Numbered from the stretch's first letter, positions 8,070 to 15,457 are shown. The stretch: DNA of 36,309 nt from Saprospiraceae bacterium (GCA_023301005.1 JALZVK010000088.1:1-36309), one strand, 5' to 3'. Notes: a model not told the origin generated them from the letters alone. Translations and numbers: made by a program.

Positions 8070-8109
8070 AAAGGCTAGGCTTACGAAATGTAAGTTTAGC
8101 CTTTTTCTT
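8070..8109 (+). terminator. Intrinsic terminator after the cupredoxin-like gene
   Basis: A 14-base arm (8071-8084) pairs with 8090-8103, using two G-T wobbles, around a 5-base loop. It is followed by a T-rich run. It lies 32 bases past the stop codon. Confidence 0.85.
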
Positions 8110-8229
8110 TTTATACAGGTTTTAATCGTTGCTAAATAATCATAAAGAAAATAAAATAGTTTTTATACTCCACTCCTACATAAAGTATTTAAACAATTTC
8201 ACTAGTTTCGCATTTCCTTAACAACGACT

Positions 8230-9774
8230 ATGATATTTTCAAAAAAATACAAATTCTTCCTTTTTATATCCGCATTTATTTTTGTGATTAATTTACTCAT
8301 CATGAATGAGTACACAACAGTAGTCAATGATGTGGAATCCAATTTTTTATTAGAAGTTCAAGCCTTATCAGGTAAGGGCGAATCTATCTCCAATACGAAA
8401 GCATTACTACCAATATGGACGAACTCATTAGTGTATAATTCCCTGGGATTCAACAAGTTCGGTTTACGATTACCTCAAGTGTTGGTATTGCTATTGACAT
8501 TTATAGGTTTCTATTTTTTTGGAAAAAAGATATTTGGATTAAAGACAACTGCAGTTACATTATTAGTGATGGGAAGTTCATTTTTACCTATCAATTTAGC
8601 GAAACTAGCAACAGGCGATGTATGGTTATTTAGCGCACAGTTAATGAGTTTTATTTTTTTGATTTTATTTTTAAAACAACCAATAGGGAAGTGGAAATGG
8701 GGCGTTTGGATATTTGTAGTTTTAGGAGCGATGATACATCCGTTGAGTATGTTTGTTTGGAGTTTGGGAATGTTTGGATATTTAAGAATTTTCCATCCAA
8801 AGAAAGATAACCTCAAAGGATTGGTTCTTTTACCTTTACTATTAGTCATTTATTTGCCGTTATATTTTTTCGGATATGTAAGTTTGGAGATGCCTTATTT
8901 TTATATGGGAATTGGGTCAGGGCAATTTAAATATTATTTTGTAATAGCATTGTTAGGAGTATTGCCCTGGATTGGTTTTTTGCCTGCGGGACTTTGGGAT
9001 ATGTTTCAAAAAGTAAGAAAGAAAGAAGAAATGGCAATCATCAATTTAGGTTGGATTTTATTTGCCATACTCAGTCAAGGTATGGTGATTATCGCAGCAT
9101 TTTCATTTATCATCGCCAAATCACTTTTAGCATTTTTCCAAAAAAACTATCCCTACCGAAGGTGGGTCAAAGGTGGTGCGTTACTCAATATGATATTTAC
9201 GTTTATGATTTTGTTCTCTGCATTACTAGGTGGATTTTTAGAATTTAAAGGAGTCGGGTATCGTTCCGTTTTTGGAGTGAGTACATTGTACTGGATGTCA
9301 AGTATGGCAGCAATATTAGGATTGTTTATGGTAAATAATACATTAGTGACTGGAGGAATTGCAGTAGGAGGATTGATGGCGACTTGGTTGTTCTGGTTAC
9401 AAGTGAATCCGCTGATGGATAGCCAAAGAGATTTCCCAAAACAAGTTTATCAAATAATGCGAACAGAAGGAATAGGTAGAGGAAATATTTCCAAACCTAT
9501 CGAATTATATCATCAGGATACCGATTCTATTTTTTATCAAAAAAATACACAAGTGTATTTACAAGATTTAAATGTGAAAACGGTCGTAGTTAATTTTGAG
9601 GAATTCACCTCGATGCCATCTAAATCGGAATCAGCTTACGCAGCGGTTCCTCTTACCTTATATAATGTCTTGCCACCTGAGCATGTCTTTTTGAAAACTA
9701 AGAAAAAATTAGAAGTGAAAGGAGGAAAAGGATTTTTGAAAGATGAGGAAGAATATGTGATTGTGGAATTTTAA
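8230..9774 (+). CDS. GT-C type membrane glycosyltransferase (ArnT/PMT-like)
   Basis: Integral inner-membrane protein of 514 residues with about ten or more hydrophobic segments. The first extracytoplasmic loop holds the acidic D-x-E signature (Asp34, Glu36 in NDVESNFLLE) expected of GT39/ArnT/PMT enzymes, which use polyprenyl-phosphate sugars, and is followed by FGLRLPQVLVLLLTF, the usual R-LP segment before the second helix. The C-terminal roughly 110 residues are soluble. Substrate and product are unknown; glycan, lipid or protein glycosylation are all possible. It stands alone between a terminator and a palindromic repeat. A second GT-C protein, not closely similar, lies at 19363-20865. 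Confidence 0.75.
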   Translation: MIFSKKYKFFLFISAFIFVINLLIMNEYTTVVNDVESNFLLEVQALSGKGESISNTKALLPIWTNSLVYNSLGFNKFGLRLPQVLVLLLTFIGFYFFGKKIFGLKTTAVTLLVMGSSFLPINLAKLATGDVWLFSAQLMSFIFLILFLKQPIGKWKWGVWIFVVLGAMIHPLSMFVWSLGMFGYLRIFHPKKDNLKGLVLLPLLLVIYLPLYFFGYVSLEMPYFYMGIGSGQFKYYFVIALLGVLPWIGFLPAGLWDMFQKVRKKEEMAIINLGWILFAILSQGMVIIAAFSFIIAKSLLAFFQKNYPYRRWVKGGALLNMIFTFMILFSALLGGFLEFKGVGYRSVFGVSTLYWMSSMAAILGLFMVNNTLVTGGIAVGGLMATWLFWLQVNPLMDSQRDFPKQVYQIMRTEGIGRGNISKPIELYHQDTDSIFYQKNTQVYLQDLNVKTVVVNFEEFTSMPSKSESAYAAVPLTLYNVLPPEHVFLKTKKKLEVKGGKGFLKDEEEYVIVEF

Positions 9775-9824
9775 AAAAATCACTCAAATAAATTGAATCC
9801 TTGATTCACATTTCTATTAAATGG

Positions 9825-9882
9825 ACAAATAGAACACATAGATTCATTGTGAATATAAATCTATGCGCCTATCTGTGAAATG
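9825..9882. repeat. Degenerate acatag-word palindrome (family B, copy 1)
   Basis: Words of the type agaacacatagatt face aatctatgcgcctatctgtg. The arms catagatt (9837-9844) and aatctatg (9858-9865) are perfect, while outer parts match only loosely (catttc with gaaatg). It resembles the better preserved copy at 16524-16632 and lies 50 bases past the glycosyltransferase stop. Confidence 0.6.
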
Positions 9883-9905
9883 AGTTAGTATTGTATTATT
9901 GTATT

Positions 9906-10034
9906 TTAATTTATAAACATTAAATACAAAAGCACTACTAATATTAAAGTAGCAATAACAACAACAGTAATAAATTTCTTTTCTTCTTTTTTTTGTCTTG
10001 TCTCGATTCTTCTTTGTTTCTTTGATTTAGCCAT
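9906..10034 (-). CDS. Predicted 42-residue single-pass membrane peptide
   Basis: A minus-strand frame starts with ATG at 10034 and ends with TAA at 9906. The product begins MAKSKKQRRIETRQKKEEKK, a strongly basic amphipathic segment, then has about 20 hydrophobic residues (from FITVVVIATLILVV) and ends LYLMFIN. This charge layout is that of a small N-in membrane protein. The strict split between a basic head and a hydrophobic tail is unlikely by chance, but there is no homologue I can name and no clear promoter. It is convergent with the glycosyltransferase gene and lies beside the SRP RNA gene, on the opposite strand. Confidence 0.55.
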   Translation of the reverse strand: MAKSKKQRRIETRQKKEEKKFITVVVIATLILVVLLYLMFIN

Positions 10035-10190
10035 TTTGTATTTGTTTAAATTGCGGTAATAGAAATATAATAATCACTAATAAATTAAATACTAAAATAT
10101 AAATTTTTTTGTTATCCAAAAAAATCTTTTCAACTTCTTTTTTTTTGAAAAAAAAACTCTCTAAAATTAGTTCATTTCCATCAATAAAAT

Positions 10191-10198
10191 TACTTTTG
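10191..10198 (+). promoter_or_regulatory. -10-like box of the SRP RNA promoter
   Basis: TACTTTTG is an exact match to the Bacteroidota box TAnnTTTG. It lies 5 bases before the first base of the SRP RNA closing stem, where transcription is expected to start. The upstream TTG element is not clear. Confidence 0.65.
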
Positions 10199-10203
10199 CG
10201 ACT

Positions 10204-10298
10204 GGTGAGGGCCATTCGACCAGCTCCTTTCGAACTCCCCCAGGGTGGAAACGCAGCAAGGGTAGAGGGTTGAGCGGTGCGGAGTGGTTTCTCACCTC
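10204..10298 (+). ncRNA. ffs: Signal recognition particle RNA (4.5S type)
   Basis: Short bacterial SRP RNA of about 95 bases that binds Ffh and FtsY for co-translational membrane targeting. The conserved apical domain reads agggtggaaacgcagcaagg (10241-10260), with the symmetric-loop GGAA and GCAGCAA elements expected in Bacteroidota. The 5' end GGTGAG (10204-10209) pairs perfectly with CTCACC (10291-10296) to close the hairpin. A run of nine T (10299-10307) follows directly and ends the transcript, and an exact -10-like box precedes it. Precise ends are inferred from the stem and the promoter. It is independent of both neighbours. Confidence 0.92.
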
Positions 10299-10307
10299 TT
10301 TTTTTTT
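10291..10307 (+). terminator. Terminator of the SRP RNA gene
   Basis: The closing helix of the RNA itself serves as the stem. Its 3' strand (10291-10296) is followed by tc and then nine T. Confidence 0.75.
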
Positions 10308-10320
10308 AAGTAATTAGATT

Positions 10321-10362
10321 ATAGAAACTTTATAACTCCATACTAAACTATAAGGTTTCTAT
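10321..10362 (+). promoter_or_regulatory. Hairpin upstream of the aldolase gene
   Basis: The 14-base arms 10321-10334 and 10349-10362 are complementary apart from one G-T wobble, with a 14-base loop. No T run follows, so it is not an ordinary terminator. It lies between ffs and the aldolase gene and could be an operator or a leader structure. Confidence 0.5.
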
Positions 10363-10455
10363 TAATTACATACTTAACATACTTGAGACTTGTCCTACCA
10401 TTTTAAACAACCCTAAATTCAATTTTCATTTCTTAATTTATAATAATCAAAATTT

Positions 10456-11118
10456 ATGAAATTTTTTGTTGATACAGCAAACTTAGATGAAATCAAAGAA
10501 GCTAAAGATTTTGGAATTTTAGATGGTGTAACTACTAATCCTTCGTTAATGGCTAAAGAAGGAATCGTTGGTACTGATAATGTGATGAAGCATTACAAAG
10601 CAATTTGTGATATCGTAGAAGGTGACGTAAGTGCGGAAGTTATCTCTACTGACTTTGATGGAATTATTAAAGAAGGTCAAGCATTGGCGGCAATCGCTCC
10701 TAATATAGTAGTGAAAGTACCAATGATTAAAGATGGAGTAAAAGCAATTAGTTGGTTTACGGAGCAAGGAATTAAGACCAATTGTACATTGGTATTTTCT
10801 GCTGGTCAAGCGATACTTGCAGGTAAAGCTGGGGCAACTTACCTTTCACCCTTTATAGGAAGAATTGATGACATGTCGTGGGATGGAATTGAGTTGATTC
10901 ATCAGATTGCTGAAATATATGCTATACAACAATTCGATACTGAAATATTAGCGGCTTCGATTAGAAGTCCTAAACATATAGTTGACGCTGCGGAGTCAGG
11001 TGCTGATATTGTAACTTGTCCGTTGAAAGCAATTCTTGGGTTATTATATCATCCGTTGACAGATATTGGATTGGCTAAGTTTTTAGCAGACCATAAAAAA
11101 GCGAATGAAAAAGCATAA
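10456..11118 (+). CDS. fsa: Fructose-6-phosphate aldolase / small transaldolase
   Basis: Class I (Schiff-base) aldolase of the short transaldolase family, 220 residues. It either moves dihydroxyacetone between sugar phosphates in the pentose phosphate pathway or cleaves fructose 6-phosphate. The N-terminus MKFFVDTANLDEIKEAKDFGI and GVTTNPSLM (24-32) are typical, and the catalytic lysine is Lys87 in VVKVPMI. NCTLVFSAGQA and SPFIGRIDD follow in order. Members of this subfamily with very similar sequence have either activity, and sequence alone does not settle which. It is monocistronic, with a strong terminator 26 bases after the stop. Confidence 0.93.
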   Translation: MKFFVDTANLDEIKEAKDFGILDGVTTNPSLMAKEGIVGTDNVMKHYKAICDIVEGDVSAEVISTDFDGIIKEGQALAAIAPNIVVKVPMIKDGVKAISWFTEQGIKTNCTLVFSAGQAILAGKAGATYLSPFIGRIDDMSWDGIELIHQIAEIYAIQQFDTEILAASIRSPKHIVDAAESGADIVTCPLKAILGLLYHPLTDIGLAKFLADHKKANEKA

Positions 11119-11144
11119 GATTGTTTTTTTATAACAATATAAAT

Positions 11145-11182
11145 ACGGTTGACTTGATACTTCAAGTGAACCGTTTTTTTTT
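11145..11182 (+). terminator. Intrinsic terminator after the aldolase gene
   Basis: 13-base arms (11145-11157 and 11161-11173) with one mismatch end in a run of T. The T run is shared with the left end of the palindromic element that follows. Confidence 0.85.
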
Positions 11183-11288
11183 ACCGCAGAGTTTTTAGTG
11201 AGTTAGGCACAGAGTTACTCAGAGTTTTTTCGACAACTCTGAGTAACTCTGCGAAAAACTCCATTTAAACTCTGCGGTAAAAAAAAAA
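11174..11288. repeat. cagagtt-word palindrome (family A, copy 1)
   Basis: The 115-bp inverted repeat has outer arms of poly-T plus accgcagagttt facing aaactctgcggt plus poly-A, and perfect 17-bp inner arms at 11210-11226 and 11235-11251. The arms are made of repeated agagtt words. Two more full copies of the same type and one end-only copy occur in the window. Confidence 0.85.
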
Positions 11289-11372
11289 GTTTAGAGAAAA
11301 TAGGAACCATTTCTTTCTAAATTACATTGATGTTCTTTTCTATTTTTCATCTCACATAAAACAACTCACTCC

Positions 11373-11987
11373 ATGAAAAAAACATTTTACATCATTCGTC
11401 ACGGTCAAACCGAATATAATAAACTCAGAATCGTACAAGGTTCAGGAGTCGATTCAGATCTAAACGATCGAGGTCGTGAGCAAGCTCATTTTTTCTATAA
11501 AAAATATAAAGACATTTCTTTTCAAGCAGTACTGACTTCTACTCTAAAAAGGACACATCAAACGGTAAAGCAATTTATAGAAGATGGAATTCCTTGGGAG
11601 CAATTTGATGAAATCAAAGAAATGAATTGGGGAATCCATGAAGGAAAAAAAGGAAATCCTGAAATGCGCAAAGATTATGAAAGAGTGGTTTTGTCAGGTC
11701 AGTTTGATGAAAGAATCGAAGAGGGAGAAAGTATCAATGAAGTAGCTGCTCGCCTTCAAAAATTTACAAAACATATTATCAATCGAGAAGAAGATCTTAC
11801 TTTGATATGTGTACATGGTCGAGTGATGCGAATATGGATGGCGCTTTTGGATGTGAATGATTTGACGACAATGGAAACTTATGACCATTCTAATACAGGA
11901 CTTTATTTAGTGGAATATGAGAATGGAAAATTTACTTTAATAAAGAAAGATGATACTGAACATATTACGACAAGTCGTAATTCTTAA
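11373..11987 (+). CDS. Histidine phosphatase family protein (phosphoglycerate mutase-like)
   Basis: Branch 1 histidine phosphatase, 204 residues, cytosolic. The phospho-accepting His10 is in IIRHGQTEYN, with Arg60 in STLKRTHQT, the acid candidate Glu83 in EMNWGIHEG and the second His148 in CVHGRVMR. The family covers phosphatases acting on sugar phosphates, cobalamin precursors and other metabolites; no neighbour points to one substrate. The last residues (TTSRNS) are encoded by the left part of an intergenic repeat (gacaagtcgtaatt), so the C-terminus may have been rewritten by insertion of that element. Confidence 0.85.
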   Translation: MKKTFYIIRHGQTEYNKLRIVQGSGVDSDLNDRGREQAHFFYKKYKDISFQAVLTSTLKRTHQTVKQFIEDGIPWEQFDEIKEMNWGIHEGKKGNPEMRKDYERVVLSGQFDERIEEGESINEVAARLQKFTKHIINREEDLTLICVHGRVMRIWMALLDVNDLTTMETYDHSNTGLYLVEYENGKFTLIKKDDTEHITTSRNS

Positions 11988-12010
11988 TTGAAAATGAAAA
12001 ATTAAAAATT
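11967..12010. repeat. gacaagtcg / attgaaaatt repeat (family E, copy 1)
   Basis: A short palindrome acgacaagtcgt is followed by aattcttaattgaaaatg and a second AT-rich attaaaaattg word. The same order of words occurs at 30625 and, reversed, at 14176. No long right arm is found here. It overlaps the phosphatase stop codon. Confidence 0.6.
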
Positions 12011-12167
12011 GATTTCTAACTTGAAAAAGGTCTAAGTGATGAGTATAATTAGCTGACAATGAGTGGAAAAGGAAATATTTTTAATATTATTAGTTAAATA
12101 TGAAATATGTTTAGTAACCTGTTGACGGTATTTTTAAATGGTTTAACAGTTAACTTGCTATGATAAG

Positions 12168-12198
12168 TTGACACTTAGTAATTATGCCCTTAATTTTG
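12168..12198 (+). promoter_or_regulatory. Predicted Bacteroidota-type promoter
   Basis: TTG (12168-12170), 20 bases, TAATTTTG (12191-12198) matches the consensus TTG-N(17-23)-TAnnTTTG exactly. Transcription would start near 12204, about 135 bases ahead of the MoeB-like start. Confidence 0.6.
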
Positions 12199-12203
12199 CT
12201 CTA

Positions 12204-12315
12204 CTAGAAACGAATATGATCTCACTTTTTATATTTTAACAAGTAGTTTTTATTAACTACAACCACAACAAATTATAATCCTAACCTTTCCGAGTCCTTC
12301 GGAAAGGTTTTTTTT
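12204..12315 (+). ncRNA. Candidate small RNA or attenuated leader of the MoeB-like gene
   Basis: From the predicted start near 12204 to the T run at 12308-12315 there are about 110 bases. They contain a small hairpin (gtagtt with aactac, 12243-12260), an A-rich single-stranded stretch, and a strong terminator hairpin. No known riboswitch core is visible: no TPP motifs, and no moco, SAM or cobalamin signature that I recognise. It also holds a seven-codon frame starting at 12216. Because the MoeB-like gene starts 24 bases after the T run, the terminator may act as an attenuator, or the RNA may be an independent sRNA. Confidence 0.45.
12283..12315 (+). terminator. Intrinsic terminator just upstream of the MoeB-like gene
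   Basis: The 11-bp arms aacctttccga (12283-12293) and tcggaaaggtt (12299-12309) are perfect complements, with a 5-base loop. Eight T follow. The preceding plus-strand gene ends about 300 bases earlier. Confidence 0.85.
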
Positions 12316-12338
12316 ATTTACTTTTATTAAAAAAAAGA

Positions 12339-13481
12339 ATGAGCCAACAAGAAGAATTAAGTTCTGCGGAGTTAGCAAGATACAGTCGTCATATTGCAAT
12401 TCCTGAATTTAATATAGAAGGGCAAAAGAAATTAAAAGCTGCCAAAGTTTTGGTAGTAGGATCGGGAGGATTGGGAAGTCCTTTGCTTTTATATTTGACT
12501 GCTGCGGGAGTTGGTCATATAGGGATTGTAGATTTTGATGTAGTTGATGATAGTAATTTGCAACGTCAAGTCTTATTTACCGTAGATGATATAGGGAAGT
12601 CAAAAGCTGAAACTGCAAAGAAGCGACTAGAACAATTAAATCCTTATGTGAAATTCACAGTTTATAACAATGCTTTTACAAAAGATAATGCATTAGGGAT
12701 TATTAAGGATTATGATGTCGTTGCAGATGGAACTGATAATTTCCCTACTCGATATTTAGTCAATGATGCTTGTGTATTGACAGATAAGGTAAATGTATAT
12801 GCAAGTATATTTCGATTCGAAGGACAAGTTTCTGTTTTTAATTATTTAAAAAAAGATGGAAGTCGTGGAGCGAATTATCGAGACCTTTTCCCTGAACCGC
12901 CACCGCCAGGAATGGTTCCGAGTTGTGCAGAAGGTGGCGTGTTGGGTGTGTTGCCTGGAATTATTGGAAGTATGCAAGCGAGTGAAGTTATCAAAGTAAT
13001 TACTGGAGTAGGAGAGCCATTGGTGGAAAGATTATTTTTGATGGATGCTGCTAGTTTTACGACTCGGATATTGAAATTTAAAAAGAAAAATAACAATACA
13101 ATTACGGAGTTAATTAATTACGAAGAGTTTTGTGGAATTGGTCAATCTGATGCAACAACTTCTATAAAAGAAATTAGCGTTTTAGATTTTGAAAAAATAA
13201 AAAAAGAAAATCTTGATTTTCAATTAATAGATGTTCGAGAACCATTTGAATATGAAATCGTTAACTTAGGAGGTGAACTAATTCCATTATCGACGATAAC
13301 GCAGAATGTTTCTAAAATTTCAAAAGAGAAGAAAGTCGTAATTATGTGTAGAAGTGGAAAAAGGAGTGGTGATGCGATTAAGACTTTGCAAGAGATTTAT
13401 CCATTTGAGAATTTGTATAATTTGAAAGGTGGAATTATAGAGTATAGTAGAGAGGTAGATGATAGCATTATGACTTATTGA
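12339..13481 (+). CDS. moeB: MoeB/ThiF-type adenylyltransferase fused to a rhodanese domain
   Basis: E1-like enzyme of 380 residues that adenylates the C-terminal glycine of a small ubiquitin-like sulfur carrier (MoaD or ThiS); the rhodanese domain can then supply sulfur. The nucleotide-binding GSGGLGS is at 41-47, the acidic IVDFDVVDDSNLQRQ at 63-77, and the catalytic-region Cys at 196 in PSCAEGG. The rhodanese domain spans about 275-380 with the active loop CRSGKRS (Cys337). The zinc-binding CxxC pair of E. coli MoeB is not seen; the first position reads YRDLFPEPPPPG. No moaD, thiS or thiG is nearby, so the choice between molybdopterin and thiazole synthesis is open. Confidence 0.88.
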   Translation: MSQQEELSSAELARYSRHIAIPEFNIEGQKKLKAAKVLVVGSGGLGSPLLLYLTAAGVGHIGIVDFDVVDDSNLQRQVLFTVDDIGKSKAETAKKRLEQLNPYVKFTVYNNAFTKDNALGIIKDYDVVADGTDNFPTRYLVNDACVLTDKVNVYASIFRFEGQVSVFNYLKKDGSRGANYRDLFPEPPPPGMVPSCAEGGVLGVLPGIIGSMQASEVIKVITGVGEPLVERLFLMDAASFTTRILKFKKKNNNTITELINYEEFCGIGQSDATTSIKEISVLDFEKIKKENLDFQLIDVREPFEYEIVNLGGELIPLSTITQNVSKISKEKKVVIMCRSGKRSGDAIKTLQEIYPFENLYNLKGGIIEYSREVDDSIMTY

Positions 13482-13560
13482 TTAATTTGTCAATATGATT
13501 TGCTTAAAAAAAATAGAAAATTCTTATCTTGAATTTCTTTGAAATATATAAGTACCGAGT

Positions 13561-14178
13561 ATGAAAAATATTACCTTATTTATTATCCTATCTTTCGTGT
13601 TGATGGGCTGTCAACAAAAGTACGCCCCTCAAAATTATAATCGCTCCACTTTGTTTCATAACAAAAGAGTTGCCGTAATGCCTTTTGATATTTACACGAG
13701 TGTCGAGCATCTTCCCAAAGGCGCAACTATTGCCATGGTCGAAAAGGCTGAACGTAAAAAAGCGAGAGTAATGCAAAGAGATTTGTATCGCTATATCCTT
13801 AGAGAACTTGCCAAATCATCTCGAAAAGTAAAACTCCAAAGTTTAAATAGAACAATAGAAATTATTAATGAGTCTGGTTATACCGATGAAGAAATCATTG
13901 ACTTGCCTAAACGTAAATTAGCTAAAATACTCAAAGTTGATATTATTGTTCAGGGCAGTCTTTATCAGTATAAAAATAAAATGCGTTGGGAAGGAGATGA
14001 TTTTTTAAGATACACAGGTTCGAATAATCGAGTATCGACAGTCATTAATGTATATGAAAAAAAGAGAGGTAGAATAGAATGGAAATATGATAAATCTCAA
14101 TCTGGTTTTCCTAGTGATTATGCGCCTGATGCGATTAAAGGATTGTTGAGGAAAGCGGCGAGGAATTTTCCTTTGTGA
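13561..14178 (+). CDS. Lipoprotein with a CsgG/TolB-like domain
   Basis: Envelope lipoprotein of 205 residues with signal peptide and lipobox LMGC (Cys17). The segment RVAVMPFDIYT (about 37-47) and the later KILKVDIIVQGSLYQYK (about 122-138) match the general pattern of CsgG-, TolB- and GNA1162-like lipoproteins, in which a beta strand AVMPF precedes a helix and an 'aD.vv.G.l' strand. The final part (VINVYEKKRGRIEWKY) continues the same fold. The exact family and function are not recognised. It is followed 58 bases later by the ClpX-like gene on the same strand, with a repeat of family E in between, so the two may be cotranscribed. Confidence 0.65.
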   Translation: MKNITLFIILSFVLMGCQQKYAPQNYNRSTLFHNKRVAVMPFDIYTSVEHLPKGATIAMVEKAERKKARVMQRDLYRYILRELAKSSRKVKLQSLNRTIEIINESGYTDEEIIDLPKRKLAKILKVDIIVQGSLYQYKNKMRWEGDDFLRYTGSNNRVSTVINVYEKKRGRIEWKYDKSQSGFPSDYAPDAIKGLLRKAARNFPL

Positions 14179-14204
14179 ATTGAAAATTGCGATTTGTCGT
14201 AAAA
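14176..14204. repeat. attgaaaatt / gatttgtcg repeat (family E, copy 2, reversed)
   Basis: Contains tgaattgaaaattgcg and then atttgtcgtaa, the same words as at 30625 in reversed orientation. It starts at the TGA stop of the lipoprotein gene. No second long arm is seen. Confidence 0.5.
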
Positions 14205-14236
14205 TCAAAAACACCTTTTAGAATAAAATAAAAAAT

Positions 14237-15370
14237 ATGAATTACTCCTCCATGGAGAATGCTGGTGAGCAAAAATACATTGCTGATTATTTAAAAACTT
14301 TACCTAATCTTACACCTCTTCAACTCAATAAAAAAATTGCCAAGTTTGGTTATATCGGTCAAGACAAAGCTAAAAAAGCAGTTAGCCTTTTAGCCTTTCG
14401 TCATATCAATCGGTTACGTAAAATTTTTGTTGACAATATTGATAAACGATTGTTGCCCTCCAAAGAAAATTATTTACTCATTGGTCCTACTGGTTGTGGA
14501 AAGACTTTTTTAGTAGACATTTTATTTAATCAAATATTAAAACTACCAACGGTAGTTATTGATATTACTTCATTTTCTGAAACAGGTTATGTAGGAACTG
14601 ATCCTGTTGCGATATTGACTCGATTGATTCAAGCTGCACAAGATCCTGTAATTGCATCCATCGGAATTATTTGTATAGATGAGTTTGATAAAATTTCTAC
14701 TGGAAAAAATAATGCAGTTTTTGCAGGTGCAGGTACGACTAAAGATGTTGGTGGACTTGGCGTACAAAAAGAATTATTAAAAATGTTGGAAGGTGCGGAA
14801 TTGAATGTGCCTACGAGTATCACACATTCTTCTTACGCAGAGAAAAGACCATTTAATACAGAGCATATAACTTTTTTAGCGAGTGGTGCATTTTCAGGAT
14901 TTAGACAAATCGTAAAAGCATCTCAACATCAAATTGGTTTTGGAAAAAATGCAGACGACTTCGAAGAAGTCAACAAAGTTGCAGTTTCCTATGATAGAAA
15001 AGATGTGGACAAAGTTGCTCATTTCGAAAAATATGGAATGATGCCCGAGTTGATTGGACGATTTTCTCGAATTGTTCCTTTTCATGCTTTAGGTAAAAAA
15101 GAGTTGAAATCAATTCTGACTAAAAATACAATTGAGCAATACTCTAAAGAATTAGAATTGGAAGGAGCCAAATTAACAATTGATACTAAGGTGATGGACA
15201 AAGTAGTCGAAGATGCATATATAAGAGAGACAGGAGCGCGTGGATTAAAATATGCATTACTCGAATATTTAGAAGATGCTTGTTATGATTTTTATTCTTC
15301 TAAAAAGAAGATTAAGGAAATTGTGCTGACGATGAAGAAAGGGGAGATTGTTACGAAGTTAAACGGTTGA
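14237..15370 (+). CDS. ClpX-like AAA+ ATPase without zinc-binding domain
   Basis: AAA+ unfoldase of 377 residues related to ClpX. Walker A GPTGCGKT is at 83-90, pore loop GYVG at 117-120, Walker B IICIDEFD at 144-151, the IGF tripeptide used by ClpX to dock on ClpP at 233-235, PELIGRF at 270-276, and the sensor 2 motif TGARGLK near the C-terminus. The roughly 60-residue N-terminal C4 zinc domain of true ClpX, which binds adaptors, is missing; the N-terminus instead begins with a short unrelated helix. With pore loop and IGF kept, an unfoldase working with ClpP is plausible. A canonical clpX elsewhere in the genome is expected but cannot be seen. The stop codon lies inside a palindromic element. 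Confidence 0.85.
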   Translation: MNYSSMENAGEQKYIADYLKTLPNLTPLQLNKKIAKFGYIGQDKAKKAVSLLAFRHINRLRKIFVDNIDKRLLPSKENYLLIGPTGCGKTFLVDILFNQILKLPTVVIDITSFSETGYVGTDPVAILTRLIQAAQDPVIASIGIICIDEFDKISTGKNNAVFAGAGTTKDVGGLGVQKELLKMLEGAELNVPTSITHSSYAEKRPFNTEHITFLASGAFSGFRQIVKASQHQIGFGKNADDFEEVNKVAVSYDRKDVDKVAHFEKYGMMPELIGRFSRIVPFHALGKKELKSILTKNTIEQYSKELELEGAKLTIDTKVMDKVVEDAYIRETGARGLKYALLEYLEDACYDFYSSKKKIKEIVLTMKKGEIVTKLNG

Positions 15371-15450
15371 CGGTAGACGGTCGTTTAACTTGACGATAGA
15401 CAACCGACAACCGACAACCGTCAAGCGAAGCGACCGTCTACCGTTCACCG
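15364..15450. repeat. ccgacaa-word palindrome (family D)
   Basis: The arms 15364-15383 and 15431-15450 match at 18 of 20 positions (cggttgacggtagacggtcg type). Inner arms cttgacg (15389-15395) and cgtcaag (15419-15425) also pair. Between them lie three direct caaccga words. The ClpX-like TGA stop is inside the left arm. Confidence 0.85.
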
Positions 15451-15457
15451 ACAACCG

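Larger units (their letters stand above)
11988..12338. other. 350-base intergenic region before the MoeB-like gene
   Basis: The first part holds the family E repeat. The rest holds a promoter (12168-12198) and a short transcript ending in a hairpin terminator (12283-12315), both listed separately. No coding frame above seven codons follows that promoter. Confidence 0.6.

Noticed and set aside
10027-10215. 62-codon minus-strand frame (MALTSRKS...) with a hydrophobic tail
   Set aside because: Its start codon and first residues lie antisense to the SRP RNA and its promoter, and there is no other Met. It overlaps the better 42-residue frame by 8 bases. A real coupled gene is not excluded but is not supported.
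11174-11288. CRISPR or insertion-sequence origin for the palindromes
   Set aside because: There are no regularly spaced identical direct repeats with unique spacers, and no transposase frame within or near any of them. Target-site duplications were not evident.
12283-12315. TPP or molybdenum-cofactor riboswitch ahead of the MoeB-like gene
   Set aside because: Neither the TPP pieces (ctgaga, gaacctg) nor a recognisable moco-type fold is present between the promoter and the terminator.
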